DNA from: Prauserella endophytica
Lineage (GTDB): Bacteria; Actinomycetota; Actinomycetes; Mycobacteriales; Pseudonocardiaceae
Assembly: GCF_005146945.1 (NCBI RefSeq)
Contig: NZ_SWMS01000012.1
Location: forward strand, 62,001 to 126,000
DNA length: 64,000 nt
Direction of reading: 5' to 3'
Under the pieces are notes generated by a model. That model was not told where the DNA came from. It worked only from the letters and a program-made list of their open reading frames with translations, and did no database searches. Made by a program: the position numbers and the translations under genes. Below are positions 50,738 through 59,078 of the stretch, piece after piece. How positions within the stretch are numbered: the first letter of the stretch is position 1; each line of letters starts with the position of its first letter.

Positions 50738-51028
50738 CCGTAGGAGGGCCCCCGGCGGCACTTCGAGCACCTCCTCGAGGTACCTCAGTGCGGCCAGGGA
50801 ACCGGGGCGCTCTGGGCGGCAACGGCCGGACTGCCAATGGCTCAGCGTCGCCAGACTCACCGGCACGCCGCGCCGGCGCAACCGGTATTGGATCCGCTCG
50901 AGCCCCAGGCCCCTGGCACGTATCGCCGCACGTAACGCCACGGCGAAAGGTCCGGTCGCCAGTAGCGACTCCACCTCGCGCGTAGCGCTCTGCCCCCGGT
51001 CCATCTGTTGTGTTCTCTGACCGGTCAT
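50687..51028 (-). CDS. XRE-like HTH protein
   Basis: 113 aa from the ATG at 51028, which has GGAGC six bases upstream. One helix-turn-helix is visible (IRARGLGLERIQYRLRRRGV, SLATLSHWQSGRCRPE), followed by LAALRYLEEVLEVPPGALL. Proteins with this N-terminal half are common in Amycolatopsis-type genomes, often as regulators of unknown function. Its end overlaps the aminotransferase gene. An in-frame ATG at 51043 is an alternative; reading further upstream runs into the repeats. Confidence 0.75.
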   Translation of the reverse strand: MTGQRTQQMDRGQSATREVESLLATGPFAVALRAAIRARGLGLERIQYRLRRRGVPVSLATLSHWQSGRCRPERPGSLAALRYLEEVLEVPPGALLRLLAVENGGQRVTQVPQ

Positions 51029-51116
51029 CGCAGCTCCGCTCATCGAGGAACCGGTGCAGCGTATGGGCAAGGCGCGAGGCGCAGGAAGAGGCAAAGGTCC
51101 CTTGTCAGCGTTCGCC

Positions 51117-51382
51117 CGCGAGTCCCCCGCTCTCGACGCCGAGTTGCCCGCTCTCGGCCGCGAGTTCCCCGTTCCCGACGCCGAGTCGCCCCTTCCGGAC
51201 AACGCTCCCCGCGCCGGGAACGCACAAACCGCTGTCCTGGACGCAAGACTCGGCAGCCGGAGCGGGCAACTCGCCGGCCGGAGCGGGCAACTCGCCGGCC
51301 GGAGCGGGCAACTCGCCGGCCGGAGCGGGCGACTCGCGCGCCGGAGCGGGCGACTCGCGCGCCGGAGCGGGGGACTCGCGCG
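51117..51382. repeat. Two inverted arrays of a 21-bp repeat
   Basis: Six perfectly spaced 21-bp units occupy 51257-51382 (three identical CCGGAGCGGGCAACTCGCCG-type, then three with CGACTC or GGACTC). Four related units in reverse orientation occupy 51117-51200, also exactly 21 bp each. 56 bp separate the arrays, so the strand could fold into a long imperfect hairpin. They fill most of the 359-bp space between the XRE gene and the DtxR gene. No spacer structure and no cas genes: not CRISPR. Confidence 0.9.
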
Positions 51383-51387
51383 CGGCG

Positions 51388-52080
51388 TCAGCGGACGGCT
51401 ACCGACAGCGCCTGCGCGATCTCCGTGCCCAGTGCGTGGGTCTCCGCACGCGCCGGAGGGCCCACCTTGACCACCACCGGGCCACCGAAGGGCTGCCGCT
51501 CGACCACCTCGATCCGGTCACCCAGGGTGATCGAACGCTCCGCCAGGTAGCGCAGCAGATCCGGATCGGTGTCCCACACGCGCACGATCTCGCCGACGGA
51601 TCCGGCGGGCAGCTCGTCGAGCAGGCGGGTCGACAGCTCCTCGACGCTGCCGTCCGCCGCGGGAATGGGGTCGCCGTGCGGGTCGCGCACCGGGTTGCCG
51701 AGCTTCGCCGCGATCCGCTCCACGAGGAGGTCGGACACCACGTGCTCCAGCAGATCGGCCTCGCTGTGCACCTCGTCCCAGGTGTAGCCGAGCTCGGAGA
51801 CCAGGTACGACTCGATCAGCCGGTGCCTGCGCAGCACCGACCTCGCCAGCTGCCTGCCCGCGGGCGTGAGCTCGATGCCGCGGTACGGCACGTGCGCCAC
51901 CAGCCCCTGCTGCGACAGCTTGGTCACCATTCCGGACGCCGAGGACGGGCTCACCTCGAGCCGCGCCGCCAGCGACGTGTTGGTGACCGGCTCACCACGC
52001 TCGACCAGGCCATAGATAGCCCGCACGTAGTCCTCGATCGAGGACGAACGCCGGTTGGAGCCATCTGCCATGCCCTCCAC
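51388..52080 (-). CDS. DtxR/MntR-family metal-dependent regulator
   Basis: 230 aa. HTH SIEDYVRAIYGLVERGEPVT, LAARLEVSPSSASGMVTKLS; metal/dimerisation domain with RHRLIESYLVSELGYTWDEV and HSEADLLEHVVSDLLVERIA; C-terminal SH3-like FeoA domain. It binds DNA with Fe(II) or Mn(II). Start may be the GTG (52080) or the ATG (52071). The 21-bp repeats begin 6 bp after its stop. A PPTase and isochorismate synthase lie 5 kb away, so an iron link is possible but not shown. Confidence 0.92.
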   Translation of the reverse strand: MEGMADGSNRRSSSIEDYVRAIYGLVERGEPVTNTSLAARLEVSPSSASGMVTKLSQQGLVAHVPYRGIELTPAGRQLARSVLRRHRLIESYLVSELGYTWDEVHSEADLLEHVVSDLLVERIAAKLGNPVRDPHGDPIPAADGSVEELSTRLLDELPAGSVGEIVRVWDTDPDLLRYLAERSITLGDRIEVVERQPFGGPVVVKVGPPARAETHALGTEIAQALSVAVR

Positions 52081-52105
52081 GATACGGACCTCACTTCACG
52101 CACCA

Positions 52106-52546
52106 TCAGGCCAGGTCAGGACGCCAACGATACCGAATCCACCCGGGCACGGGCTCCGCGCCGAGATCCGCGTAGAACGCCGCCGCCCGCTCGTTGCCCT
52201 CCTGCATGTCCCACTCGACGCGCCCGCTGGTGCGCTTGCGCAGCTCGTTCAGTAGCTCCCGGCCGAGGCCGTGCCGCCGGAACGCCGGCCGCACGAAGAT
52301 GTCGTCGAGCCAGATGCCCGGCCGCGCCTCCCACGTCGAGAAGTTCCACGAGCAGAACGCCATCCCGGCCACCTCGCCGCCGGACTCGGCCATCAGCACC
52401 CACGCCTTCGGGTCGGGCCCGAACAGGTGCCGCGCCATGTCCGCGCGGTCGAGCACGAGTTCCTCGTTGCCCTCGTAGCGCGCGTGCTCCTCGATGAGCG
52501 CGCAGATCTCCTCGACGTCGGCGGCCTCCGCATCACGAACCGGCAT
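52106..52546 (-). CDS. GNAT-family N-acetyltransferase
   Basis: 146 aa. Acetyl-CoA-binding loop DIFVRPAFRRHGLGRELLNE and the C-terminal NERAAAFYADLGAE with W-x-RYRW end. It acetylates an amine or protein lysine; substrate unknown. It lies upstream of and divergent from the enoyl-CoA hydratase operon, sharing the ATCGAT-rich region. Confidence 0.88.
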   Translation of the reverse strand: MPVRDAEAADVEEICALIEEHARYEGNEELVLDRADMARHLFGPDPKAWVLMAESGGEVAGMAFCSWNFSTWEARPGIWLDDIFVRPAFRRHGLGRELLNELRKRTSGRVEWDMQEGNERAAAFYADLGAEPVPGWIRYRWRPDLA

Positions 52547-52555
52547 GCAGGAAGA

Positions 52556-52575
52556 CTATCGATCGATCGATCGGT
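52556..52575. promoter_or_regulatory. ATCGAT-repeat operator candidate
   Basis: CTATCGATCGATCGATCGGT is nearly self-complementary over its ATCGATCGATCGAT core. It sits 19 bp before the enoyl-CoA hydratase start and 10 bp before the divergent acetyltransferase. TetR regulators of acyl-CoA genes bind sequences of this kind, and a TetR gene closes the downstream operon. Confidence 0.5.
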
Positions 52576-52593
52576 TCGTCTAGGCTGTGGGCC

Positions 52594-53340
52594 ATGGACA
52601 CCGTGGAGCTGACCGTCGCCGAGGGAGTCGCTCTCGTCTGGTTGAACCGGCCCGACCGGCTGAACGCCGTGTCGCCGGAGCTGGTGGACGATCTGCTGGG
52701 TGCGCTCGACGCGATCGCCGCCGACGAGAACGCCCGCGCGGTGGTGCTGGCCGGACGCGGCCGGGCCTTCTGCGCGGGGCACGACCTCAAGGAGTCCGCG
52801 GGCGACGGCGACTCCCGGGTGCGACTGGAACGGCTGCAGGACGTCACGCGCAAACTGCGGGGCCTGCCGCAGCCGGTGATCGCCGCCGTCCACGGCTACG
52901 CCATCGGCGCGGGCGCGGAGTTCGCGCTCGGTTGCGATCTCGTGGTCGCCGCCGACGACGCCGTGTTCGCCTTCCCAGAGGCGACGCTGGGACTGAGCGT
53001 CACGGGCGCGGCGTCGCGCCTGCTCCCGCTGCTGGTCGGACCCGCGAAGGCCAAGGAGCTGGTGCTGCTCGGGGAGCGGGTCGACGCCGCGGTGGCGAAA
53101 GCTATGGGCCTGGTCAACAAACTCGTGGCCCGCGACGAGTTGCTGGAGTTCGCGTTTGCCTGGGCGAGGAGGCTGGCCGAGCAGCCGCCCTCCGCGGTGA
53201 CGCTCGCCAAGCGCGCCATCGACCGGGGTGTCGACAGCGCGGTGGAGACGGCGCTGGAGCTGGAGATCAGCCACGCCCTGCTCACGGAGCACACCCCGGA
53301 GGTCGCCCGCACCACGGCGGAGTTCCGGACCCGTGGCTGA
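52594..53340 (+). CDS. Enoyl-CoA hydratase/isomerase (crotonase family)
   Basis: 248 aa. Both catalytic Glu positions of enoyl-CoA hydratase are present (GAGAEFALGCD and FPEATLGLS), and GRGRAFCAGHDL forms the oxyanion hole. It hydrates trans-2-enoyl-CoA in beta-oxidation. First gene of an operon with an acyl-CoA synthetase and a TetR regulator; the synthetase start overlaps its end by 8 bases. Confidence 0.91.
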   Translation: MDTVELTVAEGVALVWLNRPDRLNAVSPELVDDLLGALDAIAADENARAVVLAGRGRAFCAGHDLKESAGDGDSRVRLERLQDVTRKLRGLPQPVIAAVHGYAIGAGAEFALGCDLVVAADDAVFAFPEATLGLSVTGAASRLLPLLVGPAKAKELVLLGERVDAAVAKAMGLVNKLVARDELLEFAFAWARRLAEQPPSAVTLAKRAIDRGVDSAVETALELEISHALLTEHTPEVARTTAEFRTRG

Positions 53341-54847
53341 TCTCGTCGCACTCGTCACCGAGGCCGCGCGGCGGCGGCCCGGCCGCACGGCGTGGGTGTT
53401 CGACGCCACCGGCGAGCGGCTGACTTTCGCCGACGTCGACCGCCGCAGCGACGAGCTCGCCTCCGCACTCGCCGCACTCGGCACGCGCCGGGGCGACCGG
53501 GTGGCGGTGATGTTGCGCAACCAGCCCGAGTTCCCGTTGCTGTGGCTGGCGCTCGCCAAGCTCGGGGCGGCGCTGGTGCCGGTCAACACCAACTACCGCG
53601 AGCTGGACGGGGAGCACGTGCTCGCCCACTCCGGCGCGCGGTTCGCGGTCACGACCGAGGAGTTCACCGGCCTGCTGACCACGATCGCCCCTCGCACGTC
53701 GGTGGAACGGGTGCTCACGGTCGGCGAGCTGCGCCCGGCAGGACCGCCACCCAAGCCGGAACGCGCACCGGAGCTACCCGTGAACATCCAGTACACCTCG
53801 GGCACCACCGGTGCGCCCAAGGGCTGCGTGCTGCCGCACCGGTACTGGACGACGCTCGCCGAGGGCCTCGTCACCGAGTTCCCGCACTTGAGTGACGACG
53901 ACGTCCTGCTCACGGCGCAGCCGTTCCACTACGTCGATCCACAGTGGAACGTGGCTGCCGGGCTCGCGAGCGGCGCTACCCTCGTGGTGCTCGACAGGTT
54001 CCATCCTTCGACGTTCTGGGCGAAGGTGCGCGAGCACGGCGTCACGTGGTTCTACTGCCTCGGCCTGATGCCGACGCTGTTGCTGCGTCAGCCGGAGTCG
54101 CCGGAGGACCACATGCACCGGGTGCGGGCTGTCAGCGCGTCGGCCATTCCGCGGGAGCTGCACGCCGCGCTGGAGAAACGCTGGGGCGTGCCGTGGTTCG
54201 AGGCGTTCGGCATGACGGAGACCGGCGGCGACCTGCGGGTCGGCCCCGCCGACCACGACGAGCTGGTGGGCACCGGTTGCATCGGCACGCCGACGCCCTC
54301 GCGCGAGGCGATGATCGCGGACGAGGACGGGAAGCCGTTGCCCCGAGGGGAGACCGGCGAGCTGCTGGTCAGGGGCGTCGGCCTGATGCACGGCTACCAC
54401 GACGACCCCGAGGCGACGGCGAGTGCGTTTCGCGGCGGCTGGTTCCGCACCGGCGACCTGGCCTGGATGGACGAGCACGGCCGGGTCTTCTACGCCGGTC
54501 GCACCAAGGACATGATCCGTCGCAGCGGCGAGAACGTTTCCGCCGACGAGGTGGAGCGGGCACTGCTGCTGCATCCCGCGGTGCGCTCGGCGGCCGTGCT
54601 CCCCGTGCCGGACGCGTTGCGGGGCGAGGAGATCCGCGCGTACGTCGTCGCTGACGGTGAGCCCGATCCCGAGGAACTGGCCGGGTTCTGCGGCGAACGG
54701 CTCGCCTACTTCAAGGTGCCCCGCTACTGGTCCTTTGTGGACTCGTTGCCCATGACGCCGTCGGAGCGGGTCGCCAAGGGCGAGCTGCGCAAGGCCGCCG
54801 AGAAGCTCACCAGATCCTACGACCGGGTGGAGCGCACATGGCTGTGA
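53333..54847 (+). CDS. AMP-dependent acyl-CoA synthetase
   Basis: 504 aa from a GTG overlapping the hydratase stop. P-loop IQYTSGTTGAPKG, FGMTETGGDLR, RTKDMIRRSGENVSADEVER, and C-terminal Lys in TPSERVAKGELR. The family is acyl-CoA ligase; short chain or cyclic carboxylate substrates are as likely as fatty acids. It sits between the hydratase and the TetR gene, with start of the latter inside its end. Confidence 0.92.
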   Translation: MADLVALVTEAARRRPGRTAWVFDATGERLTFADVDRRSDELASALAALGTRRGDRVAVMLRNQPEFPLLWLALAKLGAALVPVNTNYRELDGEHVLAHSGARFAVTTEEFTGLLTTIAPRTSVERVLTVGELRPAGPPPKPERAPELPVNIQYTSGTTGAPKGCVLPHRYWTTLAEGLVTEFPHLSDDDVLLTAQPFHYVDPQWNVAAGLASGATLVVLDRFHPSTFWAKVREHGVTWFYCLGLMPTLLLRQPESPEDHMHRVRAVSASAIPRELHAALEKRWGVPWFEAFGMTETGGDLRVGPADHDELVGTGCIGTPTPSREAMIADEDGKPLPRGETGELLVRGVGLMHGYHDDPEATASAFRGGWFRTGDLAWMDEHGRVFYAGRTKDMIRRSGENVSADEVERALLLHPAVRSAAVLPVPDALRGEEIRAYVVADGEPDPEELAGFCGERLAYFKVPRYWSFVDSLPMTPSERVAKGELRKAAEKLTRSYDRVERTWL

Positions 54848-55440
54848 GCACCGGCGAACGCGTGCGCCGCGCGGCGGTGAAACTGTTCGCCACCAAAGGT
54901 TTCCACGGTACCGGCATCAGGGACCTGGCGCAGGCCGCCAAGCTCTCGTCGGCCAGCCTGTACCACTACATGGGCACCAAGGAGGAACTGCTCGCCGGGA
55001 TCATGCGCGACTGCCTGCAACGCCTGCTCGACGACGCGACCAAGGCCGTCGACGGCGTCACCGATCCGGTCGAGCGCATCCGCAGGCTCGTCACCCTGCA
55101 CGTCACCGCGCACGCCAAGCAGCCGAACGAGACCAGGGTGGTGGACGACCACGTCGAGGTGCTGTCACCCCGGCTGCGCAAGGACGTGGTCCAGCTGCGG
55201 GACGCCTACGAACAGCTGTGGTCCGACACGATCGAGGCGGGCCGGGAAGAGGGGGTTTTCGACACCGCTCAGCCCGCCGTCACGCGGATCGCGGTGCTTG
55301 ACATGTGCAACGGAGTGGCCCGCTGGTACTCGCCTCGAGGTGCGTTGACCCTGCATCAGGTGGCCGACCACCACGTCGAACTCACCCTGCGTGCGCTGGG
55401 CGTTCCCACCCCCGGACGCTGTGGTCTGGCGAACTCCTGA
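54838..55440 (+). CDS. TetR-family regulator of the acyl-CoA operon
   Basis: 200 aa. HTH RVRRAAVKLFATKGFHGTGI, LAQAAKLSSASLYHYMGTKE; C-terminal TetR_C_17-like (KstR2/FadR-type) domain. ATG 54838 overlaps the synthetase end by 10 bases. Auto-regulation through the ATCGAT repeat 2.3 kb upstream is plausible. Confidence 0.88.
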   Translation: MAVSTGERVRRAAVKLFATKGFHGTGIRDLAQAAKLSSASLYHYMGTKEELLAGIMRDCLQRLLDDATKAVDGVTDPVERIRRLVTLHVTAHAKQPNETRVVDDHVEVLSPRLRKDVVQLRDAYEQLWSDTIEAGREEGVFDTAQPAVTRIAVLDMCNGVARWYSPRGALTLHQVADHHVELTLRALGVPTPGRCGLANS

Positions 55441-55486
55441 CACCCCCAAGCTTGCCCCGGAGCCGCCGCTGAGGGACGCTCGTGGG

Positions 55487-55822
55487 GTGAGTGAGGAAAC
55501 AATCCAGCTGGAACTCGACGACGCGGGTCTCGCTCCGGGCCTTCCGACGCCCTCCGACCCACGGGATCAGGTACAGGACGTGCCCTACCGCCCGGTCGAA
55601 TTCCGCGATGACGATCTCCCGGCCGCGCTGGAGCGCTGCGCCGGCTGGCTCCGGCAGGCCCAGCAGTGGCTCGGCGAGCCGGTGGACGTGCTCGCAGTCC
55701 ACCTCGACTATGACGAACGGGACGGCTTTCCGTACTACGACCTGAAGATCCTCTGCAACGAGGAGGACCTCGCAGGCGTGCCGCTGGCACTACGGCAGAA
55801 GGGCGACACCGCCCGTTCCTGA
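55487..55822 (+). CDS. Hypothetical protein with acidic N-terminus
   Basis: 111 aa from GTG 55487 with a GAGGGA site. N-terminus is acidic and proline-rich (DDAGLAPGLPTPSDPRD), middle ALERCAGWLRQAQQWLGEPV, then VHLDYDERDGFPYYDLKILC. No recognised family; conserved Cys and Tyr suggest a folded domain. It is probably cytoplasmic, ending at a strong hairpin. Confidence 0.65.
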   Translation: MSEETIQLELDDAGLAPGLPTPSDPRDQVQDVPYRPVEFRDDDLPAALERCAGWLRQAQQWLGEPVDVLAVHLDYDERDGFPYYDLKILCNEEDLAGVPLALRQKGDTARS

Positions 55823-55834
55823 GTAGAACCACCC

Positions 55835-55873
55835 CGCTGTGGTGGCAGGGCTTCGCGCCCTGCCACCACAGCG
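55835..55873. terminator. Strong hairpin between convergent genes
   Basis: The 17-bp arms 55835-55851 and 55857-55873 are exact complements (CGCTGTGGTGGCAGGGC and its reverse complement) with a 5-nt loop. It lies 13 bp after the hypothetical gene and 19 bp after the leftward acyl-CoA dehydrogenase: a bidirectional terminator. Confidence 0.85.
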
Positions 55874-55891
55874 CGAGCTCGCGGGCCGGCC

Positions 55892-57061
55892 TCAGCCAAG
55901 GGCTCCTCCCAGCTTCACGTGGCCCCTCAGCAGGTTCCGGGCGATGGTCCTGCGCTGGATCTCGTCGGTGCCCTCGTAGATGCGCAGCAGCCGCAGCTCG
56001 CGGTACCACCGCTCGATCGGCAGCTCCCGCGTGTAGCCCATGCCGCCGTGGATCTGCAGCACGCGGTCGACGATCTCGTTGGCCTTCACGCCGCCGTACA
56101 GCTTGGCGATCGACTGCGCGTGCCGGGAGTCCATTCCGGAGTCCACCTGCCACGCGGCGTGCAGCACCAGCCAGCGCAGCGCCTCGAGCTCCACGCCGGA
56201 GTCGGCGATCATCCACTGGATCGCCTGCCGGTCGGCAATGGGCGCGCCGAACGTCTCCCTGGTGTTGGCGTGCTCGATGGCCATGGACAGCAGCCGCTCG
56301 CACGAGCCGATGGCGCGGGCCGGCAGCAGGTAGCGGCCGCGGCCGATCCACTGCATGGCGAGGTTGAACCCCTGGCCCAGCTCGCCGAGGATCTGACTCT
56401 CGGGCACCCGGACGTCCTCGAAGACCAGCGCCGCGGGACCCCATTCGCCCATCGTGTCGATGTACTCGGAACGCCAGCCCATCTCGCGGTCGACGAGGAA
56501 ACACGTCACCCCGCCATTGGCGCCCTTCTCGGGGTCGGTGATGGCGAAGACCATCGTGAAGTCGGCCTCGTTGCCGCCCGTGATGAACGTCTTCTCGCCG
56601 TTGATGACCCAGTCGGCGCCGTCCTTGCGCGCGGTGGTCCTGATCGCCTTCGCGTCGGAGCCCGCGCCCGGCTCGGTGATGGCGAAGCAGGACTTGCGCT
56701 TGCCTTCGATGGTCGGCAGCAGGTATCGCTGCTTCTGTTCCTCGTTGGCGTAGAAGAGGATGTTGTCGGCCGCGCCGCCGAAGCGGAAGGGCACGAACGA
56801 GCGGCCGAGCTCGGCCTCCAGCAGCGCCGTCATCACCGCGGAGAGGCCCATGCCGCCGTACTCCTCGGGTGTCTGCACGCCCCAGAAGCCGGAGTCACGC
56901 GCCTTCAGCTGGAGCTCCTCCAGCTGGTCGGAGGGCAGTCCTGGCTGCCCGGCCCGCTCCCTGCGCAGCACCTCCTGCTCCAGCGGGACGAGTTCCCGCT
57001 GCACGAAGGTACGCACCCAGTCACGAATCTCGCGCTCCTCGACGCTGAGACTGAAATCCAT
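55892..57061 (-). CDS. Acyl-CoA dehydrogenase
   Basis: 389 aa. FAD/substrate motifs SCFAITEPGAGSDAKAIRTT, WVINGEKTFITGG, and the catalytic-Glu region RIYEGTDEIQRRTIARNLL are intact, as is IHGGMGYTRELPIERWYR. It oxidises acyl-CoA to trans-2-enoyl-CoA with FAD. Start ATG 57061 (MDFSLSVEEREI); frame reads open upstream but those residues are not conserved. A palindrome overlaps its promoter. Confidence 0.94.
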   Translation of the reverse strand: MDFSLSVEEREIRDWVRTFVQRELVPLEQEVLRRERAGQPGLPSDQLEELQLKARDSGFWGVQTPEEYGGMGLSAVMTALLEAELGRSFVPFRFGGAADNILFYANEEQKQRYLLPTIEGKRKSCFAITEPGAGSDAKAIRTTARKDGADWVINGEKTFITGGNEADFTMVFAITDPEKGANGGVTCFLVDREMGWRSEYIDTMGEWGPAALVFEDVRVPESQILGELGQGFNLAMQWIGRGRYLLPARAIGSCERLLSMAIEHANTRETFGAPIADRQAIQWMIADSGVELEALRWLVLHAAWQVDSGMDSRHAQSIAKLYGGVKANEIVDRVLQIHGGMGYTRELPIERWYRELRLLRIYEGTDEIQRRTIARNLLRGHVKLGGALG

Positions 57062-57081
57062 CGCCGCCGACTCCCTCGTTA

Positions 57082-57097
57082 CTAAGCGGTTGCTTAG
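57082..57097. promoter_or_regulatory. CTAAGC/GCTTAG inverted repeat before the acyl-CoA dehydrogenase
   Basis: CTAAGC (57082-57087) and GCTTAG (57092-57097) around GGTT form a 16-bp inverted repeat 20 bp upstream of the ATG. TetR-family regulators of fatty-acid genes in actinobacteria bind such AAGC..GCTT sites. It also lies between the divergent dehydrogenase and PPTase genes. Confidence 0.5.
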
Positions 57098-57157
57098 GAC
57101 AAAGGTAACGCACGAACGGCCTGGCGGCACCTGCCGGGCGCCCCGTAGATTCGCTAC

Positions 57158-57862
57158 GTGATCGACTGCGCGGTGTGGTGGGCGACCCCGCTCGCCGAGA
57201 GCGGCGAGCACCTGTCGCTGCTCGGCCCGGCCGAGCGCGAGCGGCACGCCGCGTACCGCCGCGACGAGGACAAACGCCGGTTCCTGACGGGCAGGGTGCT
57301 CGCCAAGACCGTCGCCGCCGGGCACCTCGGCAGCACGCCCGCCGAGGTGGAGTTCGACGCGACGTGCGACGACTGCGGCAAGCAGCACGGCCCGCCGCGC
57401 GTTCCCGGAGCGAAACTGGCGTTGTCGATCTCCCATTCGGGCGAGCGGATCGGCGTCGCGCTCACCGGTGGCGCCGCGGTGGGCCTCGACGTCGAGAGCG
57501 CGACGAGGAAGGCCGACGACTCGCTGCTGGATTACGCGCTCAACGACGCCGAGCGCGCCGCGCTGGAGGACCTGTCCGAGCGGGAGCGCGCCGACGCGTT
57601 CTTCCGGTACTGGACGCGCAAGGAAGCCGTCATGAAGGCCACCGGGCGTGGCCTTCGGATCCCGCTGACGAGCCTCACGATGTCTCCTCCCGGCGAACCC
57701 GCGCGGCTTGCGGGTTCGGCCGACCCCGCGCTGTCGCCGGAGCGCACCCGCATGGCCGACCTCGACCCCGGCGACGGCTACCGCGCCGCGGTGGCGGTGC
57801 TGACGGCCTTGCCGGGCGAGGAGATGGAGGTCACGCAGCACTGGTGGTCTCCGGGCCGCTGA
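57158..57862 (+). CDS. 4'-phosphopantetheinyl transferase
   Basis: 234 aa from a GTG. Motifs GLDVES and WTRKEAVMKATGRGL (W-x-x-KEA-x-x-K) are the family signatures, with SISHSGERIGVAL before them. It activates acyl/peptidyl carrier proteins by adding phosphopantetheine. It precedes an isochorismate synthase by 21 bp, a pairing often found with siderophore assembly, but no NRPS is in the window. Confidence 0.92.
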   Translation: MIDCAVWWATPLAESGEHLSLLGPAERERHAAYRRDEDKRRFLTGRVLAKTVAAGHLGSTPAEVEFDATCDDCGKQHGPPRVPGAKLALSISHSGERIGVALTGGAAVGLDVESATRKADDSLLDYALNDAERAALEDLSERERADAFFRYWTRKEAVMKATGRGLRIPLTSLTMSPPGEPARLAGSADPALSPERTRMADLDPGDGYRAAVAVLTALPGEEMEVTQHWWSPGR

Positions 57863-57883
57863 ACAGGCGGACAATAGTGCGAT

Positions 57884-59038
57884 ATGGACGCCGCGCGACT
57901 GCTCGAGGACTACGCGCGAGGGGACTTCTTCCTCGCCACGGCGCACCGCACGATCCTCGGCTCCGGCGCGGACACCGAGCTGACGGGCACCGACGAGGCC
58001 CGGCTCGCCGAGCGCGTGCGCAGGGCGCTGACCGACGCGCGGACCCCGATCGCCGCGGGCGTGCTGCCGTTCGACAGCGCCGCCGGCGGCGGAACCCCGG
58101 CCCGCATCGTGATCCCCGAGGACGTGCGTTTCGCGGGCAGGCCACACCCCGCCGTCGACCGCCTCCCCCGCCGCCACGTCGGCCTCCCCGAGCGGGTCTC
58201 CCCGGTTCCCGAAGGGCGACGGCACGCCGAGGCCGTGGCCGACGCCGTGCGGAAGCTCGGCGAGCGGGGCCTGCGCAAAGTGGTGCTCGCGCGAGCGCTC
58301 GACCTGGAGTTCACCGAGCCGGTGCCGCCGGAGGCGATCCTGCACAACCTGGTCAAGGACAACGACCGGGGCTACACGTTCGCGGCCGGCCTGCCCGGCG
58401 GTCGGACGCTCGTGGGCGCGAGCCCCGAGCTGCTGCTCTCGCGTCAGGGCGACCGGGTGGTGTCGCATCCGCACGCGGGGTCGATGCCGAGATCGGCCGA
58501 CCCGGTGACCGACCGGGACAACGGCGAGGCGCTGCTCGCCTCGCGCAAGGACCACATCGAGCACGCGGTGCTGGCCGAGGCCGTGGTGGAGGCGCTGCGG
58601 CCGTTCTGCCGCAAGCTGGACGCGCCGGAGGAGCCGGAGCTGGTCTCGACGCCGACGATGTGGCACCTGGGCACCACGATCACGGGAGAGCTGGCCGACC
58701 GGGACGTCACCGCGCTGCACCTCGCGGCGGCACTGCACCCGACGCCCGCCATCTGCGGAACGCCGACCAAGTCGGCACGCGAGCTGGTGACGGAGCTGGA
58801 GCCGTTCGAGCGCGGGTACTACGCGGGCGCGGTCGGCTGGGTGGACGCCGAGGGCGACGGGGAATGGGCGGTGACGATCCGCTGCGCCGAGGTGGCCGAG
58901 CGGTCGCTGCGGCTGTACGCGGGGGGCGGGATCGTGCCGGAGTCGGACCCGTGGGCAGAGCTGGACGAGACGTCCGCGAAGTTCGCCACCCTGGCCGAGG
59001 CCATGGGGCTACCGCGTGGGTGGCTGGCCGAGTTCTGA
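57884..59038 (+). CDS. Isochorismate synthase
   Basis: 384 aa. The chorismate-utilising domain is complete: SHPHAGSMPRSADPVTDRDN, ASRKDHIEHAV, HLGTTITGELADRDVTAL, PTPAICGTPTKSA, EPFERGYYAGAVGWVDAEGD, YAGGGIVPESDP. It converts chorismate to isochorismate for 2,3-dihydroxybenzoate, salicylate or menaquinone. The preceding PPTase suggests a siderophore route, but menaquinone use is equally possible. Confidence 0.92.
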   Translation: MDAARLLEDYARGDFFLATAHRTILGSGADTELTGTDEARLAERVRRALTDARTPIAAGVLPFDSAAGGGTPARIVIPEDVRFAGRPHPAVDRLPRRHVGLPERVSPVPEGRRHAEAVADAVRKLGERGLRKVVLARALDLEFTEPVPPEAILHNLVKDNDRGYTFAAGLPGGRTLVGASPELLLSRQGDRVVSHPHAGSMPRSADPVTDRDNGEALLASRKDHIEHAVLAEAVVEALRPFCRKLDAPEEPELVSTPTMWHLGTTITGELADRDVTALHLAAALHPTPAICGTPTKSARELVTELEPFERGYYAGAVGWVDAEGDGEWAVTIRCAEVAERSLRLYAGGGIVPESDPWAELDETSAKFATLAEAMGLPRGWLAEF

Positions 59039-59078
59039 CCCGGCCGGCCACCCACGTCGGGTGAGCAGCCCGGAGGAG

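Noticed and set aside
51117-51382. CRISPR array
   Set aside because: Units follow one another without spacers, occur in both orientations, and no cas genes are present.
57158-59038. Siderophore biosynthetic cluster
   Set aside because: Only the PPTase and isochorismate synthase are present; no NRPS, DHB dehydrogenase or transport genes adjoin them.
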